Assembly (NCBI GenBank): GCA_014898425.1
Contig: RCSZ01000002.1
Span: 620,001-684,000, forward strand
Direction: 5' to 3'
DNA length: 64,000 bases
Source: Botryotinia globosa
Taxonomy: Eukaryota; Ascomycota; Leotiomycetes; Helotiales; Sclerotiniaceae
Positions within the stretch are counted from its first letter, which is position 1, and each line of letters begins with the position of its first letter. The notes under the pieces were generated by a model. That model had not been told where the DNA came from, ran no database searches, and saw only the letters and a list, made by a program, of their open reading frames with translations. Made by a program: the position numbers and the translations under genes. Of this stretch, positions 24,451-36,280 are shown in pieces.

Positions 24451-25724
24451 ATAAATTACAATACCACTATAAAAAAGATCAAGATATTAAATATTTATTA
24501 GAATTCAATGAAATACGTTTTATCAACAAAGAGAGTTTGAAAATGAGATAAGAGATAATGAGGGATTGGATTATGATGTAAATCATGTGATAGGGAAGAG
24601 GAAATAAGTGATGCGTAAATGGAGTGAGTGATGGATGAAAGAGAAGAGTGAAGAGTGAAGAGTGAAGAGTGGATGACTAATAAGAATGATACTTATGTCA
24701 TAGACATGACCTCCTATTATGCACTCTCACTCACTCACTCACTCCCTCACTCATATACAACTGTGTTACTATCAACTGTCAATGCAAACTACTTTGCAAA
24801 TAAATCACAAACCTCCACCAGGCTGATTCAGATTAAGGAACTTGGGTGCAATAGTGGATTAAATAGGCTGAAAATGTGAGATAGCGTAGAGATAGCCCGG
24901 GAAAAAAAGCTTGGGCTTCATATACATGACCACCAGGACTTCCAACAAACCACAACAATTTCCTTCAAATTAAACACTACCTTGCACTGCCCTGCCTCAT
25001 CAACCACACACCCGACACACTCTCTCTCTGCCTCTCTATGTAACAATCCAAGATGTCCAAGATCTTGTCCACTCTTGTTTCACCTATCATTACCGTCCGA
25101 TTGTGAGGGCAATCCAATCTTGTTGATATTGCATCATTGTTCTTGCGCGTCTTGATAAGGATACCTAAAGAATCCAAAAATCCTTCGTTCATTCCTACAC
25201 ACTCTTTTGGATCTCTTGGACTTCTTTGCGACGAGATACGACTTTCATTCCCGAAATCAAGTACGAAAACTCAGCAGGAACTTCGAGGACTACGAACCTG
25301 ACTAGAAGATTGGGAGAAATGAACGGGAGAAATTGGAATTGAAATTGAAATTGAAATTTCACAGTCACATGAAGAAATCCGTTTCGGTGATTCGATAGCA
25401 CGTTGATTCACCAGAGTCAACAGATTGACTCAAGAGATTAAAACACACGGCGAATTTGATGGTGAAAACATAGAGTAGGAAAATTCGAGAGTTTGCTTTG
25501 GAAGGAAGGAATAGGACCCAGAATAATCCAAGTCAAATGAGGATCAACAAATAACTGGAACTACCAACCAGCAACAAATCTTATACCATCCAAAGGGACT
25601 ACTCACTTGCGACACACAGTTGAAGTCATCGCATACAACAGACTTGAGAATCAAGTCTTACCACGCCACCCCGAGGCACTTTCCGACTGCTAGAATTTAT
25701 TGTGTGCCAACATTACATTTCACA
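24451..25724. other. upstream region of the fibroin-3-related-type gene
   Basis: No gene is supported. A GAAGAGT-type repeat (24,640-24,670) and a (CACT)n/(TCAC)n tract near 24,725-24,755 are visible. The right part should contain the promoter and leader of the gene that starts at 25725; a short ATTGAA repeat (written as TTCAAT on the other strand) lies near 25,335-25,355. Confidence 0.4.
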
Positions 25725-27461
25725 ATGCCACATATTACAACAGCGATGGAGTGGAGTAGGAGGAGGAGAATTGGAGATATATTGGCGGATAGCTTTTTAA
25801 GGAAAAGATCAATCACAGGCGATGTCTCGAGTGTGAAGGATTCTTTCAGTTCATGGTCAAATTGTATGGCAGCGACATATTGCAAGTTCGTCGCCCCTCC
25901 CCCTTTGGCATATTCCATTACCATGCCCTCCTTAAACTCAAACTAACCTCACCTTGCCTCTAGATGGCCTGTCATAGCAGCAATTATCGTCGTTGGCTTG
26001 ATGGTTTTTTCCATAGTTTGGTGTATAATAAGATGTGCTTGTTGTGGCATGTCCTGTTGCTGCACTTGCTTTTCCTTTCTCAAATGTTGTGACTGTTGTG
26101 GTGGCTGTTGCGATGGTAAAAAAGACCGCCCTCACAAACATCTTGACGATTATCCACCTCCAAATCCGAATCAAGGCTATCAAGCCCCAGCCCCAATGAT
26201 GGGCGGCGCTCTTCCTGCACGACCCGAACCTCCCAAGTATGCAACGTTTGTAGTAGGCAAAAACGGCCTCGCGGTCGATCCGCCAAAGACTATCTCAGAA
26301 GATGCACTACCGCCTATGCCGACATGGGAAAATGCGAGCAAAGTACATATAAATGATGATGAGAAAGGTGATATGGGCATGGAATTGAAGGAGTTAGATC
26401 CTGTCACGGGACAGAAGATGCCATTGATGAACGGAGGCGTCGCCAATAGTCATCTCAATAGCCCAGCGGTTGGACCAGGGGAAAGCCCATATGGAAGACA
26501 ACCTCAGGGTATGAACAATGGGTTTATAAATTCACAGGATCCATATAACCAGAGTCAAGTCAATTTGGGAGGAAATGGAATGGGTAGAGGATATGGCCTA
26601 GGAGGAACGCCGAATCCGGGAATGCCCATCGATCCGCTCATAGGCTATAGAGGAACGCCGCCTCCAATGGGCCCAGGTAATCAACAAGATGGAATGGGGT
26701 ATAGAGGGACACCAGGACCTGGATCCGCAATTGGAATGGGAAATGCAGGTATGGGATATAGAGGAACGCCTCCACCTGGTGGTCAAGGATATCGCGGTGC
26801 ACCTTCACCGGGCCCAGGAATGAATCGTGGGCCAGGGCAATTTACGGGTGGCCCCTCTCCAGCACCAAGCCGAGGATACGGAGGACCCCCTCAGAATCAA
26901 GACTTTGAACCGACTATGCCACAAGAATTCATTTCCAGTGGCGGTTTCAACGACTCTCCGATCTCGGCATACGGTCAAGCAGAACCAACGTACGATAACC
27001 GACCATACCCAGCCCAACCATCACGTCAGTTTTCCAATGATTCCTCGAGGCCATTGAACCAAGGAAGATCATACACCAACAACGCTGAGCGGTCGTATCA
27101 ATCCTATCAATCAGACGATTCCTCCAATGTCGGTACATATCCTCCCCCGCGCATGCCTTCTAGGGGACCTGGACCAAATGGACCGAATAGAATGATGTCA
27201 CCGGGCCCGCAGATGGGAGGTTATGGTGGTGCGCAACAAAGAGGATTTAACAATCATTCACCTGTACCACCACTGCAGCAACAATCTGTGTTCGGACAGG
27301 GACAGGATAATTACGACCACGGAGCGCAGAGGAGTGTGACCAGAAGTCCCCCACAACAGCAAGAGACATCAGTGTATCCGGGATACAAACCTTATGCTCC
27401 ACCAGAGCCAGAGACACCAGCATATCCAGGATACAAGCCTTATACGCCAGCCCCTAGGTAG
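25725..27461 (+). CDS. 'fibroin-3 related' type membrane protein, Cys-rich stalk and Gly/Pro-rich tail, 2 exons
   Basis: Exons 25725-25885 and 25964-27461 join in phase (GTTCGT donor, CCTCTAG acceptor) to give 552 aa. The N-terminus contains a run of four Arg (12-15). One membrane helix follows at about 55-76 (WPVIAAIIVVGLMVFSIVW). It is followed directly by a cluster of about 15 cysteines within 30 residues (CACCGMSCCCTC ... CCDCCGGCCD), which could be palmitoylated or bind metal. The rest (from about 105) is a low-complexity cytosolic tail rich in Pro, Gly, Gln and Tyr with repeats of YRGTP(P). Fungal genomes commonly carry such proteins under the name fibroin-3 related; I know of no established function. 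The start at 25725 is favoured over an in-frame ATG at 25746 because it is upstream and in a good context; this is not certain. Confidence 0.8.
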
Positions 27462-29049
27462 CGATTAAATGGTTTAAGATTAATGACAAATGCTCGGAAG
27501 AAAATGCTGGGCGAGAAAGACAGCCGGTCGAGCGGTACTATTTGAGAAGGATACCACTATATGGACATACTAGGGTTTAGGGAATGGAGCATTGAGGCGT
27601 TTATAATGGCTCATGAATTAGCTGCTATTTGGGATATTCTTCATTTGATGCATAGGATGCAAGCGTTTAAAAGCCATTTCGTTGGATGATATAGGGCTAT
27701 TTTGAGAAATACCTCTTTGCTGTTGTATTTTGTTCGGAATTAATGTAACAAGCAAGTGTCTTCGGAACATTGCAAGAGTGTTTGCTGTATATTTATATTC
27801 ATGACTTCTTTTTCGTGGGGAGGTGTAAATACCCTTACTTAGCGTGGATCTATTTAAGCCTGATTAAGATCATTTATGTTTTTCCGGATACTGTTGGATC
27901 ATTTAAGAGATTATTGATAAGCATTTGTCTTGAAAACGGAAGGATCTTTCGTTCGTATGATACATATACACTCCATTCAATAAACCTTCATACTCATTCT
28001 TACATGCCCACGAATTGAAATGATTATCTAGCTTGGACCATAGCTGGGTAGGGAGGATGAAATGAGTGTATGGGTCGCTGCAAAGTCTCGATGTCGAGGA
28101 GGGAGGTGTTTCTTAGATCATTATGTGAATATCGACTCTCTGTTGACTTCAAATTTCTTGAGATCGCTCCAAACAGAGCAGTTCAATTCTGCATTCTACT
28201 TATCGTCATTCACGACGGGGCAAAATATGTACTCTTTTCACTGTGTTTCTAGATTCATTCCTATATAGGAATTAGCTTACAGGTCCAAGTGCCCGCGGCC
28301 ATCCTTCTCCCAGCTTTTCCCAGCCTTTGGACCAAAATTTCCATCAGGTTAGTAGTTGAACCAGAGTTACAAATTGGGGCGTCCAATGAGACAAGTGGTA
28401 TGAGCTAATATAGCAACGTTCCTCAGGCCTCGGGAAGTCCGATGGTCAGAGATGGGGTCAAGTGTTAAAAGGCAAGATGCAACTACTTCGACATCTGATT
28501 CGGCGTAAGATCAAATCATCGCATTTGTCACACGAGACATGATTTTGTAGTCAGCTTGAAATTATTTGCTCATTGATAATTCTCTTGCATAAATGACTCA
28601 AGCTTCACAGATACTACAGCGGGCTCTTGAGACACTAGAATTTGTGATGACACGAGGATAGTCAATCGATCTTTTTCTTTCACTGTTAAGATGCTTTACA
28701 ACATTTTCACAACGGCCATTCCCCGCTGATGTGCTTCTCGAGAATGCCGCCGCCAGCACTGCGCTTCTTAACATTGATATCAAACTCACAATAAGCACAG
28801 CAAAGAGTAAGCAACATGCCGATTTCCCGACTCACCGCCGAGTTTAGCGTTCACACTACAGTCAAGATAATAATGACCACGATCGAATTAGTTGCGTCAT
28901 CCAGTACCTTGATGTCCAGCCGGTATGTATTTGTAATTCCCATGATCCACTTGCACATGACAGGTCTTTGGCAAAGTATTCCGAACGCATCCACATTCTA
29001 ACAATATCGCTAAGAAAAGGAGACCGCCCAGGCTAATAGCAAAATACAT
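27462..29049. other. transition zone, no gene recognised
   Basis: Normal composition continues for 1.6 kb after the stop codon. Short open frames on both strands (for example minus 28798-28598, plus 28816-29001) show no family motifs and no clear splicing. The beginning is likely 3' untranslated sequence. The AT-rich block begins sharply at about 29,050. Confidence 0.45.
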
Positions 29050-29959
29050 ACCGTATTAATTGAATTAGGTGATAATATCTTATAGCCAAAAAATCTGTTT
29101 TGAGTTAAGATTGAATATAGTCTTATAAACCAGATAATACCTTATAATGAAGATTTATTATAAATATTATCATTTTTTTTATTTTCTTACTTTCTTTTCT
29201 ATATTCAACCTTTTTTTTCTTTTAAAAACCCCTTTACTCTATATATTATATTTATTTAATATATACTAAATATATAAAAGCTTATATAAAGAATTCAGAT
29301 TTATATAAAGACTTAAAACCCTATTCTTTTCTATCAATTAAAATATATTTTCAATAATATTTTTTAAACAAAAATAAATAAAATAGAAACTATCTTTAGA
29401 ATTATTTTTCTTTTCTTATGTTTCAATTGAAATTGAAACAAACAATTAAATATAATTTTAATGATTCATTTAAAAAAAATCGAAATATAAGAAAATCTAT
29501 TTCAAAATAAATAAAAACTTTCTTAAATAAATTTAAATCTTTATTCTTTGAATTCTTTTGTAAATTAATATATTCTTTTATTTTATTTTTATTTATTTAT
29601 TTAAATAATCTTTTTCAAATTCAAAAATTTAATTATCTAGTTCTTGAAAATCTTCAAATTAAACCCTCACTTTGCATTTCATTTTGCCTCTTATTTTACC
29701 CCTCATTTTATCCCTTATTCTATTAATCTATACTTCAATATAATATCTTCTAAATAATAAAAATCTGATATTTATAAAACTAATAAATGCAAATATCTTG
29801 AAAACCCTCGAATTTGATATCATCTCCTTTTTAAATCTAAAAAAGATCGAAATACACTTTTCGATATTATTATTTCAAGTAGAAAATAATCTAATTTAAA
29901 ATCTAATATTTAAAATATTTAGACTCCCCTTTTTATTAAAGATATAAGAAAATATTAAG

Positions 29960-30111
29960 TGCGTCACGGCGCCAACTACGTTGCCTTCGTGCCTCAGGCA
30001 CAAACCATTAGCGTGCCCTTAGCGTGCCCTACTTTCTATAATAGAGCCTCAACCTTTCATAACTTTTAAAACCCTTATATTATAATATAAGTCTTTACCT
30101 ATACCTTGACA
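29960..30111 (+). mobile_element. LTR (family A), nearly unmutated copy
   Basis: About 152 bp starting TGCGTCACGG and ending CCTTGACA, inside AT-rich DNA. It aligns over its whole length with 38227-38382. The two differ mainly where this copy has C or G and the other T or A (TGCGTCACGGCG versus TGTTATTATAATA). It may be a solo LTR or the 5' LTR of an element that ends at 38,382. No matching target duplication was found at its own two ends. Confidence 0.6.
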
Positions 30112-32354
30112 ATTTATATCATTTTTTATAAACTATTATAGCTTTATTTTAGAAATCGAAATCATTATTAAAATTACTTCTAATCACCCCACTAACTACT
30201 CTAATTGTATTCATTATTGATTCACTATATATACTAATATTATATATAATTATCAAAATTACATTCTGATTATATTAATTATATTCACTACTAATCTATT
30301 ATATATTACTCAAAATAACTTTATCAAAAGTAATAAAGTTGTATCGATTAATTATAAATTATTTTTACAAAAACTTCTTTCAAAATGAAGTTTTATTAAA
30401 AATAATTAATCAAATATTTATATTTAATTTATTTCCACAATTTCTTTTTTTAATTTATATCCTCAACTCTATCAAAATTGACATCTTCTTATTTATAGAT
30501 TTATTTAATAATTCAAATACTGTATATTTTATAATTGCTTAAATTAAATTTATCTCAATCAAATCGATTATAAACTCATTACAAAATCAAACTATTACAA
30601 TATAAACCCAAATTATTAATATTTAATTAAAAGTTATTAAATCAAAGAATACAATTAAAATATTGAACATTGCTATTTATAACAATCTACAAATCCCGTC
30701 TTATTATAAATATCTAACTACTCCTAAAAAGTTTAATAATAATAAATAGAATATTATAAAACACTAAAATCAATATATAGTATTTTATAATACAATTAAT
30801 CATTATTTAATTACAAATTATAAGAATAAATTAGAATTTCAAAAGATTATATTTCTTATCAATTTACTTTCTAATTTTATCTATACAAACAATCAAATAT
30901 ATTTCAATATAATTATTAACAATCTATATAATTTTGATCATTGATTTTATAAATAATATATTATAACAAACATTTAATATAAATTGAATAAATAATACTA
31001 AATCCTTAATCTTTTATATAAAGCTTTTATAGATTATAATAAATACTAGATTAAAAAAACTCTATTTAATAATTTTATTATCAAATTTAAATAACTTATT
31101 ATTAAATATAAGAAAACTATTAAATAATAAATCACTAATTTCAAATTTAAGGTTTCATAAGAATTAATTAATACTTTAATCAATTATACTAATAAATTCT
31201 TTACTATCAATATTAATATATAAACAATCTAATAAGAAGGTATTTATAATGATTTAAAAGAAAAGGCTTACTTCAATAATTAATATAAAAATCAGGATAT
31301 CAATTTCAATTATAATCAATCGAAATCTTACAATAAAAAGCGAATTCCAATTATAACTTCTTTTATATCAAATCTCTTTAATAATTTTACACAATTAAAT
31401 ATTATTCACTAAATTTAATGCTCTCAATCTCATTATATTTCAAAATTGAATATTATTCACCAAAACTAATATTTTCAATCTTATTATATTCGAGAGTAAT
31501 ATTTTGAATTTGGTTTTTATTTTATTATAAAAAAGCTAATTATATTAAAAACAATTATAACAAAATACAAATTAACAATACAAAATACAATATTAATATT
31601 AATACAAAATATGCTCTCTATATCAATTCCTTTTTTACAATTAATCAATATTAAAATCCTAGATTCTATTACAATACTATTACCTCTTTATATCAAAATC
31701 TATCTATTAATTGTTTTATAATTATATGATTATATTATATCTTTCTGATTTTTTTAGTTTTGTTTGAAAACCTGATTTAAAAGGGTATATTAAAAGATTT
31801 GCTTATTCGAAAAAAAAATAGAAATTTAATTTCCCAATCTAATATATCAAAAGCTTAATTTCGATTTATAATTATAAATCGAGATTTTTTTTTATAAGAA
31901 TTTTTTTTTATAAGAATTTTTTTTTATAAGAATTTTTTTTATAAGAATCTTTTTTTATAAGAATTTTTTTTTATAGATTAAACTATTAGTTATATTTAAA
32001 GATTCTTTATATCTTAGATCAATGAATAATAAATCTTTTAAAATCTCGATAGAAATCTTCTTTATACTTAATATAATCATTTTGTTTATTAGTTTTATAA
32101 ATAGTAAAACTATAAACTATAATTTTATTATTAAAAAAGTTATTATTAAACTTCAAATATTTATATACTTTTTTTTCTATATCTATTATCTATTTCTGAT
32201 CAATAAAAAGCTCTTCGATATTCCTTTTCAATATATATTTCTAGATATATAAATTAATAATTATAAAAAGATTGATTTATTCTATATTATTATTTTATTA
32301 ATTACAAACCCTATAATCCTTAATCTTTTATAACTTTAATATCATATTCCTATT
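30112..32354. other. AT-rich DNA between LTR A and the miniature LTR element
   Basis: About 2.2 kb without coding capacity. Just after the LTR, TTTATATCA resembles a RIP-mutated copia-type primer binding site, which is weak evidence. A 16-17-bp T-rich minisatellite (31,884-31,976) is the only clear structure. Confidence 0.4.
31884..31976. repeat. ~17-bp T-rich minisatellite (TTTTTTTTATAAGAA)
   Basis: About six tandem copies of an oligo-T tract followed by ATAAGAA. Confidence 0.85.
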
Positions 32355-33010
32355 TGTAAAGATAAAAGCAATATTGTCATCATCTTGATAGCTAGTTGGG
32401 TATATATAGTCAAATCCCTGAATCATTACACATCTTCGAGAGTGATTACTAATCTATACTTAATTAGGAACTGTTGGTTCGAGAAGGATATGGAAGACGT
32501 AGCACCCACGTATTGTAGGTCCTGTATGTCTAATTGTATTCTATCTGAAGAGCTAGCTAAGTGGATAAGTAGTAGGCCTTATATAAGCACTACTGAAAGA
32601 ACTAATCTCTTTCGTATTCGCTTAATCCTTTTAATACAGTAGCCTTTGTATTGGAGTCATTTCCTTGAAGTGAATTCCCTATAAGTGAATTCCCTTGTTC
32701 ACACAGGAACTACTTTCAAATAGTATTTCAAAGCTATAAATATAGCCAATCAAATCCTCGATCCCTTTCCAAAATCCTTCGAGCCGGCCCACTTCGGGGA
32801 ATCTACAGCTGAATCTAGGAACTAATGAACCCCGGAAAACTTCTTCAGGTTTTCTGGGCTATAATCTATTAAAGATTATAAGCTGAAATCAGAAATAATA
32901 CCACTACACTATAAACACAAACCGGGCTTATAACTGTGAAGATAAAAGCAATATTACCATCATCTTCATAGCTAGTTGGATATATATAGTCAAATCCCTG
33001 AATCATCACA
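32355..33010. mobile_element. miniature LTR retroelement (TRIM-like) with 76-bp LTRs and CTATT target duplication
   Basis: Two direct repeats of exactly 76 bp (32355-32430 and 32935-33010) are 70/76 identical; five of six differences are transitions. Each begins TG and ends CA, with short inverted ends (TGTGA ... TCACA in the right copy). The 5 bases before the left copy and after the right copy are both CTATT, a perfect target-site duplication as LTR integrases make. The internal part has no coding capacity, so it is non-autonomous. It contains a nested solo LTR (32472-32705); without that and its duplication the element is about 417 bp. Internal hairpins are visible near 32,845-32,885. No obvious primer binding site or purine tract was found. 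Confidence 0.85.
32472..32705 (+). mobile_element. solo LTR (family B) with GGAAC target duplication, nested in the TRIM-like element
   Basis: 234 bp starting TGTTGGTTCGAG and ending GTTCACACA, flanked on both sides by GGAAC (32467-32471 and 32706-32710). A second copy lies in reverse orientation at 58226-58442. GC content is much higher than the surroundings, so this insertion escaped or post-dates RIP. Open frames across it (for example one reading MSNCILSEELAKW) are LTR sequence, not a gene. Confidence 0.85.
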
Positions 33011-34714
33011 CTATTATTAATTAATTAATTAATATTAACATTCAAATTTATATTTATATATTACTTGAAATATTACTACCTTATTAACTTTATAACAACT
33101 ATTATCCCTAATATAATGAATAATTATAAAATAACTTTGCTAAAAAAAATAACAAAGTTATATTAATCGATTACAAGTTATCCTTACAAAAACTCATTTC
33201 AAAATTAATCTTTATGAAAGGAATTATTAATATAAGCTTTGAAAATATCTTATTATTATTTCAAAACCAATTAATAATCCTTAAATCTATTAAGATTTCG
33301 AATACTTAAAAAAATCTCGATATTATCAATTTCAAAATATTGTTCAAATCAAATTTATATTATATTCATTATATTAATAATAAAACAGATATTCGAATTA
33401 AAATAATTCTAAATTAATCAATCTTAAAATCAATTTTAATGTGAATAATTATTAATATTAGAATATATAAGAGATTATTATAGAATCAGAGTATTTTATT
33501 TTCATTATTATTAATGCTATTAAATTCCTTAAACGAGTTATTTGATGTTTTACAAAGTATTTAATTCGAAATATAGAATATAAAGTTTTTTGTAATTAAT
33601 AATTTATATAATTCTATAAAAATGATAATATTTATATTATAAAAATATTTTAGAATAAATTAAATAAAATCTATAAGTTATACTATATAATAATAAAAGA
33701 TATTATTCCTTTGTTAATAAACTTCTATTATAATATTTATAGGATTATAAGATTAAGGTTATATTAAACAAGAAATCATTTTATAATAAAGATTGTTCAA
33801 TATTCCTAATCAAGCTTTAGATTGTTTGTAAATAGTTTAATAATAATTTAAATAAGAAATTCATTCGGAAATCTTACTTTCAATTAATCACTTTATTCCT
33901 TCTAACTATTAAAACTAAAGGAAGTATTTGGATTTATTAAAACTATTAAGAATTAAATAATATTATTATTAAAAATCGATATTCTCTATTATTAATTAAA
34001 AAAACCCTTAATATTTTATACAACATCAAAATCTATATCAAATTCAATATTATCACTATTTTTAATAAACTATAGATTACAAAAAGCTACAAATAGAAAA
34101 TTATTTTTATTATTTATTTCGATTTATTCGAATTGCTAGTAATACTTTTCGAATTTTATAATATACTAATCTCATTTCAGAATTATATCAACTATATTCT
34201 TTTCAATCTTTTAGATAAGATTTGTATAATATATTTAAACAATATTTTAATCTATTTTAAAAATATTATAAATTATAAAGAATATATTTACAAGATTATT
34301 TAACAATTAATTAATATCAGATTATAAATCAATATCAACAGATATAAATTCAAAACCAAAAAAAATTAAATATCTTAGCTTAATTATTATTTTAAAAATA
34401 TAAAAATAAATCTAAAGAAAGTTGATATTATATTTAATTAGAAATCATTAATTAAATTTAAAAATCTTTAACGTTTTTTTATATTTATTAATTTTGATTA
34501 ATATTTTATTTACAATTTTTCTAAAATTATGAAACCCTTTAATTGTTTTCTAAAAAAGAAAAGAATATAAAAATAAACTTTCAAATAAAAAAATATTTTT
34601 ATAATATTGAAAATTACTATTTTCTTTACCCTAATTCTTATTATATTTGATTACTATTATTATATAATTATTGAAATCAATATTTTCGATTAAATTATAA
34701 ATGATATCGTTTTG
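33011..34714. other. AT-rich DNA, nothing recognised
   Basis: About 1.7 kb of nearly pure A/T with stops in all frames. No repeat boundary could be placed by eye. Confidence 0.4.
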
Positions 34715-35225
34715 TAAGAGTTTAGGCCTCGGCTTATTGTACACTAAGCGAAAACACACCAAAAAACCTTATTTCTTCAACTTTTGAATTATATATTATT
34801 CTAATCAATCTTTAAATTAGATTTATAAAATTTATTCTAATAATAAATAATTAATGAAATTATATAAAAAAATGAGTGAATTATTTTTAATAATTTTCTT
34901 GATAAAATTGTAGATATTTAAAATTGGAATTTCTGAAATTTTCAAAAAAATCGATTTTTTTATATAGAAAAAGCATTACATATTAAAAAATTTGGAGATT
35001 TCCAATTTTAAATATTTATAATTTTATCTAAAAAATATTAAAAATATTTTACTCATTTTTTCAGAAACTAATTATAAATATTATTTAAATAATTAATTTT
35101 CAAATTATATTTTCCATTTATTAAAGAATTATAAAAATAATTAATTTATATAGAAAAACAACATTTTTGCAGGGATTTTGTTACGAAATAGGGTGGTGTG
35201 CGATAAGCCAAGGCCTAAACTCTTA
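34715..35225. mobile_element. MITE-like TIR element, family TAAGAGTT, copy 1
   Basis: 511 bp including TA at each end. The left end starts TAAGAGTTTAGGCCTCGG and the right end is its inverse with a single C/T difference over about 22 bp. Near the right end, AATCCCTGCAAAAAT (read on the minus strand) is shared with the other two family members. There is no coding capacity. TA at both boundaries fits a Tc1/mariner-pogo-type target site. Confidence 0.8.
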
Positions 35226-35956
35226 ATATAATGATAAAAAATATTTATATTTAATAATATATTTCTTATCAAAATATAATATTATTAAATATAATTATAA
35301 AATTTATAATAAAGAATTCCTAATTATTAGAAAATTATTAGAAAAATCGAAATTAGAATTATATAATATTCAAAAACTATTCGAAATTATTACTAATTAT
35401 AAGAATCTTGAATACTTTATATCAACAAAAATACTAAACTAATATTAAACTAAATAAACTAAATAAATCAAATTCTTATTTAATTTTAATTTTTATATTA
35501 TATATCAATTCAATTATAAAGCTATTTATTTTAATATTTTGAATTACAAAATAAAAGATTATTTAATATATATTAATTCTAATAATAATTAAATTAAGAA
35601 TCATTTATAAATAATTCTTCTAAAAAGAATATTTGATATTATTATATTCGAAGATACCAGGGGCCTGCGAGCCCCCGGACCCCTTGCTTTTTGAGAAAGT
35701 ATTATATAATTATATTTATAATTATAAAAATCTAAAAAAGAAATTTTATTGAAAGCTTATAGGCGAAATCGGTTTACTTTTTTTTATTTTTATTTAGATT
35801 TTAATGGATTATATTATTTCAAATCATTAATTATATTACTAAACTATGAAAATCATAATATGAAAATAACTTTTATTAATATTAGATCTACTATATTCAA
35901 TATAAATCCTTTTCAATTGATTATACAAACTCTAATTATATCTATACTACTTAAAC
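35226..35956. other. AT-rich DNA with one GC-rich pocket
   Basis: Mostly A/T. A sharp GC-rich pocket at about 35,656-35,688 contains GGGGCCTGCGAGCCCC, a near-palindrome, followed by CGGACCCCTTGC. A 93-codon open frame (35749-36030) reads into the repeat that follows and may be a fragment of an element's coding region, but it has no recognisable motif. Confidence 0.4.
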
Positions 35957-36280
35957 TTCAATTAACCTTTTATAAAAATACTAGTTTTGAAATTAGTATT
36001 ATAAGAATTATATCATTTGAAACCCTTTAATTTCTTATATATAATTATTACTTTTCCTTTTTTTTATTCAATTCATATTAATTAAAATAAACTAATTTAA
36101 ATAATTTCATTGAAAAAGCCTAGGGGCTTATACTATAACTATAATATCAAGGAAGTCAAGCCAATTAGATTGTTTGAATCGAATCTCATTAAACAAGAGT
36201 TTCTCATTTTTCGTATATATACAGTACTAATACCTCATAGGTGACAAGAATATTAAGGAGGTAAACCTTTAATTATTCAA
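35957..36280 (+). repeat. dispersed repeat C, copy 1
   Basis: About 320 bp aligning with 49,622-49,945 in the same orientation. Shared landmarks are AGTTTTGAAATTAG, AAGCCTAGGGGCTTA, ATATCAAGGAAGTCAA and TTTTCGTATATATACA. Differences are mainly transitions. It is probably the 3' end of a retroelement, family unknown. Confidence 0.65.

Noticed and set aside
27573..27583. Telomere-like GGGTTTAGGG motif
   Set aside because: A single short occurrence in an ordinary intergenic region; no TTAGGG array anywhere in the window.
32385..32642. 85-codon open frame, with an apparent homolog at 58,388-58,197 on the minus strand
   Set aside because: The two frames are similar because both lie in copies of the same LTR (family B) with defined ends and target duplications; an LTR explains the conservation better than a gene.
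35749..36030. 93-codon open frame in the AT-rich block
   Set aside because: It is built of A/T-rich codons, starts from TTG, has no motif, and the second copy of the same repeat at 49.6 kb has stops in the same frame. At most it is a transposon fragment.
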